Assembly: GCA_014621425.1 (NCBI GenBank)
Contig: JAANBB010000014.1
Span: forward strand, 288,007-352,006
Reading direction: 5' to 3'
Length of the DNA stretch: 64,000 bases
Source of the DNA: Cylindrodendrum hubeiense
Lineage: Eukaryota; Ascomycota; Sordariomycetes; Hypocreales; Nectriaceae
Shown here in pieces: positions 53,097 through 64,000 of this stretch. Every line of letters begins with the position of its first letter. Within the stretch, counting starts at the first letter, position 1. The notes under the pieces were generated by a model. That model was not told where the DNA came from and made no database searches. It saw nothing but the letters and a program-made list of their open reading frames with translations. Both the position numbers and the translations under genes were made by a program.

Positions 53097-55259
53097 CTTG
53101 CCCCTTTTTGGCTTTGGATAGCCCCAGAAGATGATGGGCGATTGACGGGGTGAAGAAAAGAAGAATCAGGAATACCCAGGGACTCCAACATTGCGGCAGG
53201 GTCGTGTCACGCAGACCGCCCGCCTGTCCCCTTTAATAAATACGCGATGCCATTTCTTCTTCTTTTACTAACGAATTCGTCATATACTAGGCGCTCGGGG
53301 TGGCGGATGCCCCTCTTGCATGCTGCAGAATATTTTGGCATCTTGGAAGTACTTACTGTAAGGGGAAGGACGCTACGGAAGAACTATTGGGAACTAGGGA
53401 GAATTCCGCGACAGGGGTAAACGCCTCGCTTCTCCGTGTAGAAAAAAATGGGCAGGCTGCCTTGTTCGCTTGCTTGCATACAGTTTATATTTTCAGCATT
53501 TTTAACCGGGGACCCAACTTTGACCGGTTTATTCAGGTTGTAGTTCCTTGGCTGCCAACCCGTAATTTCGGGGCATAACAAACAAGGTAATGAACGCGAG
53601 CATACAGCACCGCAATGACAACAATGGTCGATTCAATAAGCTTATTAGAATGTGGATGGATGTTCGCCCCGAGCGGGAGGGCAACTTTGAGTTCGATATA
53701 GCCGAGGAGGCGATGCACTGTTATATCCGCTAGATCATCTGCTAACACTCCCGCCAGAGGAACGGCGTAGACTAGAAGGTCCACAAGAACCGCTGGCGGA
53801 GCCGCTTTGGGGATGAGTACCACGAACTAGCAGCCGCCGTTAATTCCAACTCAGAGTAGCGAGCTTCTCGGAATGACACGGCATCTCGGCAAGAGGATCC
53901 CTAACAAGCGCCTCAGCCCTGGCGGGAAGTGAAGAATATGGTTAGGTGACGCACTAACCATGGCACTAGCATCGGACTGACTGACTCAATTGGCGTATCA
54001 CGTAGTGGGCACTTGGTTCGGCGGGGCGATTACTGAGCCGAGGCAGTAGTGGCTCGAGTGGATAATGGTTCATGAAATCGTGGTCGCCTATCTCTAGATC
54101 AAATCAACCATGTTTAATAAATCTTCTTGAATGGAGGCGATTATGACCCATGTGCGGAGGAGCATTCAAAGGTCTTGTCCCGAGCTAATGACGCCTCATC
54201 CTTTGATCCTTATCTAGTAAGTTACCTCGTGGTACGCAACAAGCAGAGGAGTCGTAGGCCATCAAGCACTGAACTCGCTGTATTTTCAGTGACGATAGGC
54301 CGGACGAAGAAACAGCTTCTTGTGTTGAAGCGCTATGATTCAGATACTCTGATAGCGTGCTGGCCTGTGTAGTTGTGTTTAGTGGATCTTTGTTTTGAAG
54401 AAGAAGAAAAGCAATGTTTGGCTTCATTTTGGGACCAGACTGTCGGATGCTCCTCCGTACGGGGGACATGTGTTGACAAGTCAACCCGATGTTACAGAGT
54501 TCCCCTTGATGCGCTCACATCTGCGCCCGAAAGGCACGTGGCGGCGGGGAGACCAGTAGTGCACTAGAGGGGGGAATTACCATTAGTAGCCATTTCCGAA
54601 GCCCCCCCTGACACCACATGGGTCCCCTAGAGTTACAACGCTGGCGGATCTCAATCGCACTGGCAACTTGACCAGCAGCCGCGAGAAGCGACACCACCGA
54701 AGACTTTGGCGGATGCGTATTTCCGTCTTCTTTCCATTTCCGCCGGGGTTGGCCATCTGGCGGCTCGTTAGACCGTCAATAAGCCAAGCCTTGGGCCCTG
54801 ACCGTCTTCTCGGATTCCCACGTTATCTCCGATGCAACCTCATTTACGCGAACGACAAGGGGGGATTTATTAGACCTTCTCCAGTTCGGGTAGATCGCTC
54901 CGATTCGTCCTCTACAACAATACTGGGCCGTCGGGAACGTCGGACTTTGCGACATATTTGATTGCCTAATGCAGGCCAGGGTCAGGGCTACCGCAATATT
55001 CCCTTAACGCGTTCACGGCATGCAGAACTGCGTCCCCGTATTTCCCATTTCTGTAGCATGCGGTGGGCTACACAAGCGAGATACGACAATGCGTCAAAAA
55101 CGAAACCGTCCCAACTCATCTGCCCCGTGCGGTTGCTAGCGTCTAGCACGAGGCTATCCACACAGTTCCCTAGCATTGGAAAACTATAAAGCTAATAATG
55201 TATACGAGGTGTTCCTCTCTCAGCCTCATCCTTCTATCTTTCCCTTTAACTTCGCCGTC
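53097..55259. other. Gene-free stretch upstream of the tyrosinase
   Basis: About 2.2 kb without a supported gene. A 96-codon minus-strand frame at 53533-53823 is hydrophobic but has no motif, intron or homologue that I recognise. The stretch should contain promoters of both flanking genes, which are divergent. Confidence 0.45.
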
Positions 55260-56644
55260 ATGCAGATCTCACTATCAGCTATTCTGGCCCTCGTCGGGGC
55301 CTCAACCCTAGCTGTAGCTAGTACTGAGCAGAATGCTACTGACTCGCTACTAGACCTCAACGATCTGGCAATTGAGGCTCTCAATCAGACTGATGCAGGT
55401 ACAACGAAGAGATCCAACGGGTGCTCACTCTTCAACGCATCCGTTCGTCGGGACTGGTAAGCTGCTTCTTTGCCCCTGAAATCCTTGTATTGACGGACCT
55501 CCCTTTCAGGAAGTACCTGTCTTCCAGCGACAGGACGGCCTATATCAATGCCGTCCTTTGCCTTACGAAGAAGCCTTCCAAGGCTGATCCTGCCTTCGCC
55601 CCTGGCGCTCGCACCCGATATGATGACTTTGTTGCCGTCCATATCAACCAGACCCTGAGCATCCACGGCACTGTGAGTCACGCATCAGACCCCTGGCTTC
55701 ACCACATGTCACCTCGATGCTAACCATTCGACTCAGGGAAACTTCTTGACATGGCACCGGTACTTCACCTGGGCCTACGAGACCGCACTAAAGAATGAGT
55801 GTGGCTACAAGGGTACCCAGCCTGTAAGTGTTTTTCACGCTCAGACGCGTTTGCGTGCCAGCGCTGACGCCCGGTAGTACTGGAACTGGTTCGATGGTTC
55901 CGATTTCAAGTCTTCGCCGCTTTTTGATGGTAGCGCTACCAGCATGAGCGGTGACGGAACCTACGTTGCACACAACGGTGCCCTGTCTGGTTTAAACAAC
56001 ATTTTCATTCCTTCCGGCAACGGTGGTGGCTGCCTCAAAGACGGTCCCTTTAAAGGGTAAAGCATACTTGGTTGATACCCAACTTGGTAAATGTATGCTA
56101 ACGTGTATTAGCCTCACTGTCAACCTGGGACCTGTTTCCCCCGGTATGGACGGCATGGTGGTCAGTCCTACCGGCGCACTGGGCTACAACCCTCGCTGCC
56201 TGCGACGTGATCTCAGCAGCTATCCTGTCAACACTTGGTTCACTGGAAGCAACCTGTACAACGTCACCTTGGGATCGTCCTCCGGAAGCATCGCTCTTTT
56301 CCAGAACGAGTTTCAGGGACGTTTTGCTGACGAGTTCCTCGGCATGCATGCCGCCGGCCACTTTACCATGGGCGGCGACGCTTCTGACCTATTCTCGTCT
56401 CCCAATGACCCCATCTTCTTCCTGCATCATGCCATGGTCGACCGTCTGTACTGGGTCTGGCAGGCACTCCACCCCAACAAAGCCAAAGACATTTCCGGCA
56501 CCATCACCATCCTCAACACCCCCCCCTAGCCGTGATGCCATCAAGTCTGATGCCCTGAACATGGGCGTTAACGCTCCTGATATCACCATCGGCGATGCTC
56601 TTGATACTCTTGGCAATTCGCCTTTCTGCTACATCTACTTGTAA
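55260..56644 (+). CDS. Secreted tyrosinase, frameshifted near its C-terminus
   Basis: Tyrosinase-domain copper enzyme (phenol oxidation). Exons: 55260-55456, 55510-55672, 55737-55823, 55878-56056, 56112 onward. A signal peptide (MQISLSAILALVGASTLAVA) opens it. CuA ligands are His110, His118 and His127 (HGTGNFLTWHRYF across intron 2); CuB ligands are His288, His292 and His314/315 (MHAAGHFTM, FFLHHAMVDR). As sequenced, the frame runs into TAG at 56527-56529 after a run of eight C (56519-56526), giving 347 aa. One C fewer would continue into the conserved end PDITIGDALDTLGNSPFCYI to the TAA at 56642-56644, about 385 aa. The gene is thus frameshifted in a homopolymer: either real damage or a sequencing error. 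All copper ligands are upstream of the break. Confidence 0.87.
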
Positions 56645-58032
56645 AGGTGGACGTCTAATGGGCACATACTACAAACATGGTATAATCACCATCGCTTCGG
56701 ATCGATAATAGGTCCCAGGCAGCATCTGCTTCCATAGCCCATTTCCAGATGAACCGCGGGTTTAACATATTCAAGAAGTACCAGTATTGCAGCTACTCTA
56801 ACTGTTATGGTATAAGTGAAGCACTGCACTTGAAATGTGTTAGTTAATAAATGCAATTATAAACTTTTTTTAGGTATATATATTATAATGCACATAAATT
56901 AAAAGAATTGCTGTTGAATTGGGACCGTATTCGTACAATCTCCCGATATATCGATGTCCTAGCCTTAGTTAGAGTGGTTGCGATATCAGGATGAAACCCC
57001 TCATAGAGAAGAGAGGGGCTCGAGGCATCCTAGATCAATACAACTATCAGATCCTGGGTCCACCGCAATTGAACAAGAAGAACCCTTAATCAGAAGCTCC
57101 GTACGTGATCTAACAATCAAGAGTCTCATTCACTCAAGATCCTAGCTGAACTGAGATTACTCGTATCAATTTGATTAAGACAAAGAGCAAGCTGAAAACG
57201 CTGACCGAAAATAGCGCAAGCCACAAGGTCAGACCTGAGAACTTTAAAAGCTAGTGAGACTTGGATAACGCCCCTTAAGATGAAGGCAGATGCAGGTATT
57301 GCCGCGGTTCTATAGCTTCGCTAGCGCAGCGTAACAGGTGCCGAAGGATTGTCATAACTGCCGAGGAGGATAGTGGGTCCTGGACCCGGCCCCGTATTCC
57401 GGTGCCTGACATCCATCGCGAACCGGGAATAAATGAGAATTAGGACGTAAATAAGATTCATAGGGCGAGCTTAGAGATGGTATACTAGATGATAGATGAG
57501 CTACTATACATAATACACCAAGCGGGAAGATACTTATCAGGGCTATGAGAGTGTGTTGTGGGGGCTACTTAAAGGCGTGGATGCCATCAACTTAATAAAA
57601 AGACACGCTTTTTTCTTCTTCTCAACTTGAATACAACTTTTGTCGCATCTTGTTCCTTTTGACTCAAGCTGTCGCAGCAGCGATTTTTACTTTGTTCCCT
57701 TTTCTCCCTTTGGATGCATCAAGAAGCATCTGATCAGATGCAAGAAGCATCCCAATCCCCCTGGTTATGCACGAGTTCTTCTGCTATCTCTTTCCTCTTT
57801 CCCCTCTTACTACCCTAGAGGTGGGTGTGGTCTGCAATAAAGGGACTTAAAGACCATTAGGTTAGCGGGATCCTCCTGTAGTTCGCCCAAGTTCGTGCTA
57901 TATAGAGTTGAAAAACTTGAAGGCGCACTGTCGAGCGCCATCGCTCCTGGCGGAGTTTGCACTTGAATAACCGTTTGCCCGTCCTGTGGTCCCTCCATTT
58001 ACGGAGGCTGACTAAGTCCTTATCGAAAAGAA
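56645..58032. other. Gene-free stretch between tyrosinase and MFS gene
   Basis: About 1.4 kb with no supported gene. The first 250 bp are AT-rich. Both flanking genes end here (convergent), so no promoter is expected. I see no element ends. Confidence 0.45.
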
Positions 58033-59691
58033 CTACAGGTTTAGCTGATACCGCGGGTTCGTCCGCAAGAACTCGCCATATTTCATTGTCAAAAAGATCA
58101 TACCAATCATAGCCAATGCAACCGCAGCGAGGAGCGTATTCCCCCAGCCCTGACCTAGCTTGTCATACATGTTGGGCCCAACCAGCGGCAAAAGCGCACC
58201 CCCAATGCTCCGAAGCACCGTAGTCGCCGCCGTCGCACTCGCGGCATGCTTCGGAAACGCATCAACCACGTACGCAGCCACCGGGATGAAGACGTTAATA
58301 ACGCCGACGCCCACGAAGAAGGTTCCAAGGATCGGCACAAACCAGTGGACGTAGTACTGCGCCGTCCATCCGTAGAGAAGTAGGCCCAGGGGAATCATAG
58401 CTGCTCCTGGAATCATGGGCGGGAGGCGGTATTCCGGCTTCATTTCGCCTCCCTTGGCTAGCTTCTTCACAATGGCGTCCGAGACGGTTCCCAAGGCTAT
58501 TACGCCGACAATTTGGCCGACGCCAATGCCGAAATATACCAGGCCGACATTCGCGACGATGCCGTATCGAGTCTCGAAGACATCGGTGAGGGTGGTGAAC
58601 AGCAGATAAAGGACGCCGTAGGCGACAGCGGCAAGCAGCGAGAGGCCGAAGATAATGGGAGACATGGTCAGCATCTTGACAGGGCGGATGATGCTGGTAA
58701 GAAACAGCTGGAGAGGGCGTTGACCCAGTTGCTTGGCAGGCTCGGCATCTCCAGTCAACTTTCGCAACCTATGTGCCTTCCTTGCAAGAATAGTAGGAGG
58801 ATGCGTCTCTCTCAAGAACACGAGACTCACAGTGAGGGAAACGCCGGCCTGTTTAAAGAAGTTAACCCCACACAGCTACGTTTGCGGCAAAAGAAAGGTT
58901 CTTACTCACCATGATGATTAGGAGCCAGAAATCCCATCTCCAACCTGCCGCTCTAGATAGATACGCCCCAACTGCGGGACCAATACACGGGCCTATCAGC
59001 ACCGGCAGGTTCATCACAGACATGGCTCTCCCGCGCTCCTCCTGCTTGAAGCAATCGCCGATGGTGCTGGGACCTACAGTGAATGGGCAGGCACCAGCAG
59101 TGCCAGTCAGGAAGCGAAAGACAATGAGCATTGGCATGTTGGTAGCCAAGGCGCATCCAAACGTCGTGACAAGGAAGAGGGCAGTGCACACGTGGTAGAC
59201 GACCAGGCGGCCGTAAAGCTCGCTGCAAGGCCCGATGATGAGTGGCCCAAAGGCGTAACCCAGCAAGTAGATTGAGACGGCGAAGGAACCGAGATCGCGG
59301 TTCGTTGTATTCATCTCTTTCATGGCCTGGTCAATGGATGGGGCAAGCATTGACGAAGCGAACGGCCTGCGAGGAAAAGTTGGCTTATGCCGCAATAGTG
59401 TAGGGGAAAGACTAACGTGAGAAACGTGAGCATTGACACCGTCAAAATAACTTTCCACTTCTTCGCCCTTGGCCAATTGACTGGTAATTCCGGATCATCT
59501 GGCCCCTCCCAGTCAACCTCGTCTGTCCCAGTCGAGTTTGGCGATTCAGACAAGTCCACGGAGCCATCCCTGTCTGCCTTTTCAACATCATGTTGAGGAT
59601 GGAAAGACGGTACAGCGCAGGGAATCTCTGGTGCCGAGATGCTCAGCGTCTTCACCAACACGCTGTTCCCAGCCTGCTCCTCTGTTGTCAT
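58033..59691 (-). CDS. MFS multidrug/toxin exporter, DHA1 type
   Basis: Predicted 515-aa major facilitator of the 12-helix drug:H+ antiporter-1 group. Exons: 59691-59417, 59366-58910 and 58848-58033. The N-terminal tail is acidic with the typical fungal approach VDWEGPDDPELPVNWPRAKK. Then come SSMLAPSIDQAMKEMNTT, a motif-A-like GPCSELYGRLVVYH, MLIVFRFLTGTAGACPFTVG (motif C-like region), and AMSVMNLPVLIGPCIGPAVG. The second half has LREThPPTILARKAHRLRK and ends in the usual GEFLRTNPRYQLNL. I chose the ATG at 59691 because it has A at -3; upstream in-frame ATGs at 59733 and 59754 are possible. Role: export of small toxic compounds or metabolites. It is a neighbour of a tyrosinase, without evidence of shared control. 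Confidence 0.9.
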
Positions 59692-61181
59692 GATGGGCTT
59701 GTCTTGGGGAAAATGCCATTTCAAAATTCTCATCTGCGCAGAGGAAAGCGGCATCGGCAAGTGTTTAAGAGGGCCTAATCCCCGGGCATACAGTCCAGGT
59801 CCTATTGCCGGAGACGTATGCCGGTAATTAGTAAGATACTGATATGGGGGGTGAAGCTGATTGCTGAGAAGTGCGCCCAATTGCGGGTACGGTATGGCGC
59901 AAAGAGGGTCTGGGATGACCACACGCTAAGTGAGGAGCGCTGTGATCGGTCCTCTTTACGAGAAAACTCCACCACCTTATCTCAATGGGTCATGAAACCC
60001 CATCTTTTCTGCATCTCGGTTGCGCTTGAACCGACTTGGCAAACACGTCTATCTGCTCCCCAGGTCGGTTGGCTCTCAACCAAGTCTCTCCCATCGTGGG
60101 AACACGTCCAATTGAGCTTTGGCGTTGATATGTGTTAACTCCAAGTATCCGCAGGGTGCTCGGAATCAGCCTGGCCCAAACCCGAGAGGCATTGCCTTTG
60201 GAAGAGGGGTTGGCCCCACGTCGAAAATGATTTGACGTCCAATCAGGCGTTGGCTGTTCGGCCTGCTAAGCGGGAGGGGCTTCCTTGCGCTGGTAATTCA
60301 AGTTGCGACTGACCCCAATCGAGTGTGTGCAGCATATATTATGCTCAGGCCATCATAGACCTGCATCCTTGCCATCTCTAGGAACCCCTTCCAAGTCTAT
60401 TCTGTAGCCTAAATAACTATAGTCTTGGCTTGTCTACTAAAGATGTAAAGCCCAGTCTACAAGCCAACCCAAACGTACTCAAGCACCCTTGGAACTTATA
60501 ACACCTACTTTTCCTCCCAGAACAGGATTTAGCTCCTGCAACTCAGCTGGCTCAGGGTTGGACGGTTGGTTTTCCGTTGTGGAATACGAAGGGCGCATCG
60601 GCTCCACTCACTGTAAGGCGTCGCTTGCGCAATCTCATCCCGACTCTATGCCATCGCGATGAGATCCACCACGAAACGGGATGCACCATACAACGCGCAC
60701 GGAAATAGCTACTCCCTGTCAGGGTCATATCCGCTCTCAGAGGCTGCGGGATCTACTAAAAACGCCATCTGCGGCTCTTAAGAACCCGGCGGAGCCAGTT
60801 CGCAGATGGCATCATGGTGTACAACATTTATATTTTACGTCATGGTGTACAACATTAAATGTGTTTTACGTTATGTATTGCTCCTTAGCTGGCTAATGCT
60901 ATACTTTCGCCCCCGCCATGTGCATCCTGTCCTGCTTTGGACAGGTCATCTTGAGTCAGGGTATGTGATAAATTGGGTAAAATGTGCCTGGAGCTGGCTA
61001 TCCCACCGGCGTGGTTAATTCGTGCTGTCAACGATTTCGTAATGAGAAGAAGTACAATGCATTTATATAGAGCATCCTGCAGCGCATTTAGTCGCTGTCT
61101 CCAAGCACTGCCGCATCCTTGGCAAGAACCCTATTTAAACCTCTTTTTCCAGCCAGTTACTATTTGCACTCACCTGATACA
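59692..61181. other. Divergent promoter region of MFS exporter and permease paralogue 2
   Basis: About 1.5 kb between two start codons. It contains an inverted pair, CGCCATCTGCG at about 60763 and CGCAGATGGC at about 60800. Next to it is a direct repeat: CATGGTGTACAACATT at about 60811 and again at about 60842, each followed by ATTTTACGT- or GTTTTACGT-like sequence. These may be control sites or a small decayed element. No gene is seen. Confidence 0.45.
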
Positions 61182-63422
61182 ATGGGTTGGCGGCGCCCTT
61201 TTAGCGAGCGTGCAGTCGAGGCTGGCACCGTTCTCGATGGCCAACGGCAGGAGGTTTCTGATGGCAGCACGCACTACATCGGAGAGAAAGGTGGCAATGA
61301 TGCCCAGATTACCTACCAGGATGCCACTGGTGCTCCTATCGAGAACAATTCCCCGCTTGGATACTCTGTCGGCCCCGTTACGATTACGCTACTGAATATT
61401 ACCATGATGATCGGCGCTGGTATCTACTCGACTCGTACGTGCCATGTCCTGAAGGTATATTGAAATGGTCGCTGACACTACTTAGCATCCTCCATCCTGG
61501 CGGGCACTGGTTCCGTCGGAGTCAGCTTTGTTTACTGGACCCTCGGTTATCTGGTAAGTCTCCTCAATCATCCAGAAACAACAGAGAACCAACACCTAGC
61601 TAGATATGCCTCGCATCTGGAGCTGTATACCTCGAGTTCACTGCCTACTTCCCCAGTCGATCCGGTTCCGAAGTCGTCTTCCTTGAACAAGCCTATCCAC
61701 GCCCGATGTGGCTATTCCCAACGACCTTTGCCGTCCAGAGCGTCATTCTCTCATTCGGAAGTGCCAATGCTACCGGCAAGTAGATGCATCTCTAGTAACG
61801 TGCCTTTGAAGTTGTACACTAATCCCGCCAATAGTCATGGCCAACTATCTGATCGCCATATCCGGACATGCGGGCACAGACTGGCAGATCAAGGGCACAG
61901 CTCTGGCCTGCTACAGCATTGCGACACTGAGTTAGTCAATTCAATCACCATGTTAGCTCCCGAAACGCTAACAACAAGTAGGCCTGGTATTTAGCACCAA
62001 ATACGCATATTGGTTCTCCAACGGTGTCGGTCTTGTCAAGATTGGCACCATTCTCTTCGTCATCTTCACCGGCTTTGCTGTCCTGGGTGGCAGCACCAAA
62101 GTCGAGAACCCAACGCAGAACTTCCAAGATGCGTGGTCTGGCAGCTCCAAGGCTTCGGCATATGGAATGACTACCGCCCTGTACCGCATCATTTTCTCGT
62201 ATGGAGGGTATAACAACGCGTTCAATGTCGTCAACGAGGTCAAGGTAAGGAAACAAATGACGTTGCTCATCGGGAGTGAGACTAACCTTCCTGCTATAAC
62301 AGAACCCTGTTCGGACTCTGAAGATATATGCTACAGCTGCCTTGACTACCGTCTACGTCCTGTACATGTTTGCTAACGTCGCCTTCTTTGCTGCCGGTAA
62401 GTACCCATTGATTGATATCTTGCCAATCATGTCGTCAAGCTAACACGACACTCACTCGTAGTCCCCAAGGCGGATTTGGAGGAGTCAAAACTTACCGTGG
62501 CCAGCTTGTTCTTCAAAAACGTCTTCGGCGACGGCAAGGCTATCCGCGGCCTCAACTTTCTCATTGCTCTGGCTTCCTTCGGCAACATGATTGCCGTCAT
62601 CATCGGCCTGTCTCGGCGAGTCAGAGAGTGTGGCCGACAAGGTGTCTTGCCCTTTACCTCTTTCTGGGTCTCCACTAAGCCGTTCGGCACACCCCTGGGC
62701 CCTTATTTCGTCATCTGGTTCTTGACCGCGCTGATGATTCTCGCCGTTCCTGCCGGAGACGCTTTCACCTTTGGTAAGTTTCCTTGCTGCATGTCTCATC
62801 TTGTTGTGTTGCTAATAGCGGGATAGTCAACGATCTGGGCATCTTCCCTCGAGCTGTCTTCGACCTATCCATGGCTGTGGGTATCTACGTCGTCCGTTGG
62901 CGCCGTAGGAAGGCAAAACTCCCCGAGCCCGAGTTCAAGGCGTGGAACATCGTCATCATCTTCAACATCTGCATCCAGCTGTACCTGCTAATCATGCCTT
63001 GGTACCCCCCTGCAGGGGGCCAGTACGCCGGCGATGTCAGTTTCTGGTATGCCACATATGCGGTCACTGGTCTGGGAATGTAAGTTAGCCCGATTGAGTC
63101 GTGGGTTGGTATATACTAATCATGATGCAGTATCATTATCTGCGGTGTCTACTACTGGGTTTGGGCGTTCCTTCTTCCCAATTGGAAAGGCTACAAGCTG
63201 CGACAGGAACTTGTTGTTCTAGATGATGGGGCTCAGAGCCACCAGCTTCGCAAGGTTCCCCTCGCTGATCTGGTTGAGTGGGATGCCGAACATGACTTGG
63301 CTGGCCGTCGCATCGAGCCGACTGTTCATGAGATCCCTTTACAGCAGAAAGATGCTCGGACCTCCTCGGAAGGCAGCAACTCAGGCGGGGACCAAAGGGC
63401 TCAACTCAGTAATCAATCTTGA
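61182..63422 (+). CDS. Amino-acid permease, APC superfamily (paralogue 2)
   Basis: Predicted 600-aa transporter, clearly paralogous to the minus-strand gene at 39.3-41.6 kb. Nine exons: 61182-61434, 61486-61553, 61604-61775, 61835-61930, 61982-62244, 62303-62396, 62462-62773, 62827-63079 and 63131-63422. Seven of these exons have exactly the same length as in paralogue 1; exon 7 equals paralogue 1 exons 7 and 8 joined (312 nt). Intron 3 starts GC rather than GT (ACCG|GCAAGT). Marks: SPLGYSVGPVTITLLNITMM, GAGIYST, FGTPLGPYFVIWFLTALMIL and MPWYPPAGGQYAGDVSFW. The first ATG at 61182 matches the start of the paralogue; an upstream in-frame ATG at 61119 is less likely. Neutral or sulphur amino-acid uptake by family. 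Confidence 0.9.
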
Positions 63423-63488
63423 GACTTTTATAAGATGAACTAGTTTTGGGCTACTAGGAGGATCCCTGGATAGGGGCCTTAGAATCAC

Positions 63489-63985
63489 TGTCGGCACCTG
63501 ATTATTATGGGCTCGAGCTTTAGGCTCGTACTCGTAGTATGGAAAGGAGGTACGTGACTACCTATAGTTAAGAGCCCGATCCGGGCCCAGACTGTACCTA
63601 TAACGACTTCTCATTATATTTATAAATACTATTATACGATCGTTATTGAGTATTTATATTAGGATTAGTCTTATTATATTTGATAGGTATCTTTTAATTT
63701 GGATAATAGAGAACTCTTCTAGTTAATAATCTTATAATAGTGACTAATATTAATTTAGGTAATTACAAGGGATATATAATAAATTACTAAGGATGTATGA
63801 TTGAAAGGGGTTGGTCCTAAAGGGACTAAAGCGGTAGCTAGCGCTACGACCTTCCTGCTCTGTTACAGTTCCCTAGTGAGGCAAAAGGGAAAGTAATGAC
63901 TTAACTGGAGGTTAAGTCATCTAGCTACACCTATAGCTTGGACCGGCCACAGTCCGGATCCGTGATCCAGGCTCAGCCTGTGACA
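63489..63985. mobile_element. Possible solo LTR
   Basis: About 497 bp starts TGTCGGCACC and ends GCCTGTGACA, that is TGTC...GACA, the shape of a retrotransposon LTR. Inside it is AT-rich in the middle, with GC-rich ends. The five bases on each side (ATCAC and ATGAT) do not match, so there is no clean target duplication. The window ends 15 bp later, so an internal region cannot be excluded. Weakly supported. Confidence 0.3.
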
Positions 63986-64000
63986 ATGATCTTACTGATA

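Noticed and set aside
53533..53823. 96-codon hydrophobic minus-strand frame upstream of the tyrosinase
   Set aside because: It could make two helices, but there is no motif, no signal peptide and no partner exon; not enough to call a gene.

Overview
The window is a gene-rich piece of a filamentous ascomycete nuclear genome. The signs are many short introns (about 47-100 nt) with fungal splice sites, fungal-type NACHT-ankyrin, Rhodopsin_fungal-like and AsaB-like families, and degenerate repeats whose mutations are mostly transitions. An Aspergillus/Penicillium-like member of the Eurotiomycetes is my best guess, but the sequence does not settle genus or species.

Layout. 0-9 kb: the end of an unrecognised gene, an OPT-family oligopeptide transporter, and two secreted S10 serine carboxypeptidases in tandem. 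All three complete genes are on the minus strand, and a 1.1 kb cluster of inverted-repeat elements lies between the two peptidases. This block looks like extracellular protein degradation with peptide uptake. 10-31 kb: a region with a programmed-cell-death or nonself-recognition flavour. It holds a NACHT-ankyrin STAND receptor whose ankyrin array is cut by an in-frame stop, a 288-aa protein with weak gasdermin-like features, an 843-aa fungal AAA ATPase, an 811-aa protein ending in an intact subtilisin domain behind a P-loop-like region, a disordered protein and its broken paralogue, a single-pass membrane protein, and a divergent Hsp70. 31-39 kb: three conserved but unassigned proteins (coiled coil, seven-helix membrane protein, large helical protein).

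39-64 kb: a nutrient-transport and accessory-metabolism region. It has three amino-acid permeases (two are close paralogues about 20 kb apart in opposite orientation), a tRNA-Gln, an AsaB/GA4-desaturase-like oxygenase, a Rhodopsin_fungal/PTH11-like membrane protein, an orphan ankyrin remnant, a tyrosinase whose reading frame breaks at a C8 run, a DHA1-type MFS exporter, and a possible solo LTR at the right edge. There is no polyketide synthase, NRPS or terpene synthase backbone gene.

Gene models were built by hand from frame continuity, splice consensus and family motifs. Exon coordinates are in each entry. Products named from family motifs are firm where catalytic signatures are intact. The gasdermin-like and cell-death reading of the 10-31 kb block is a hypothesis.
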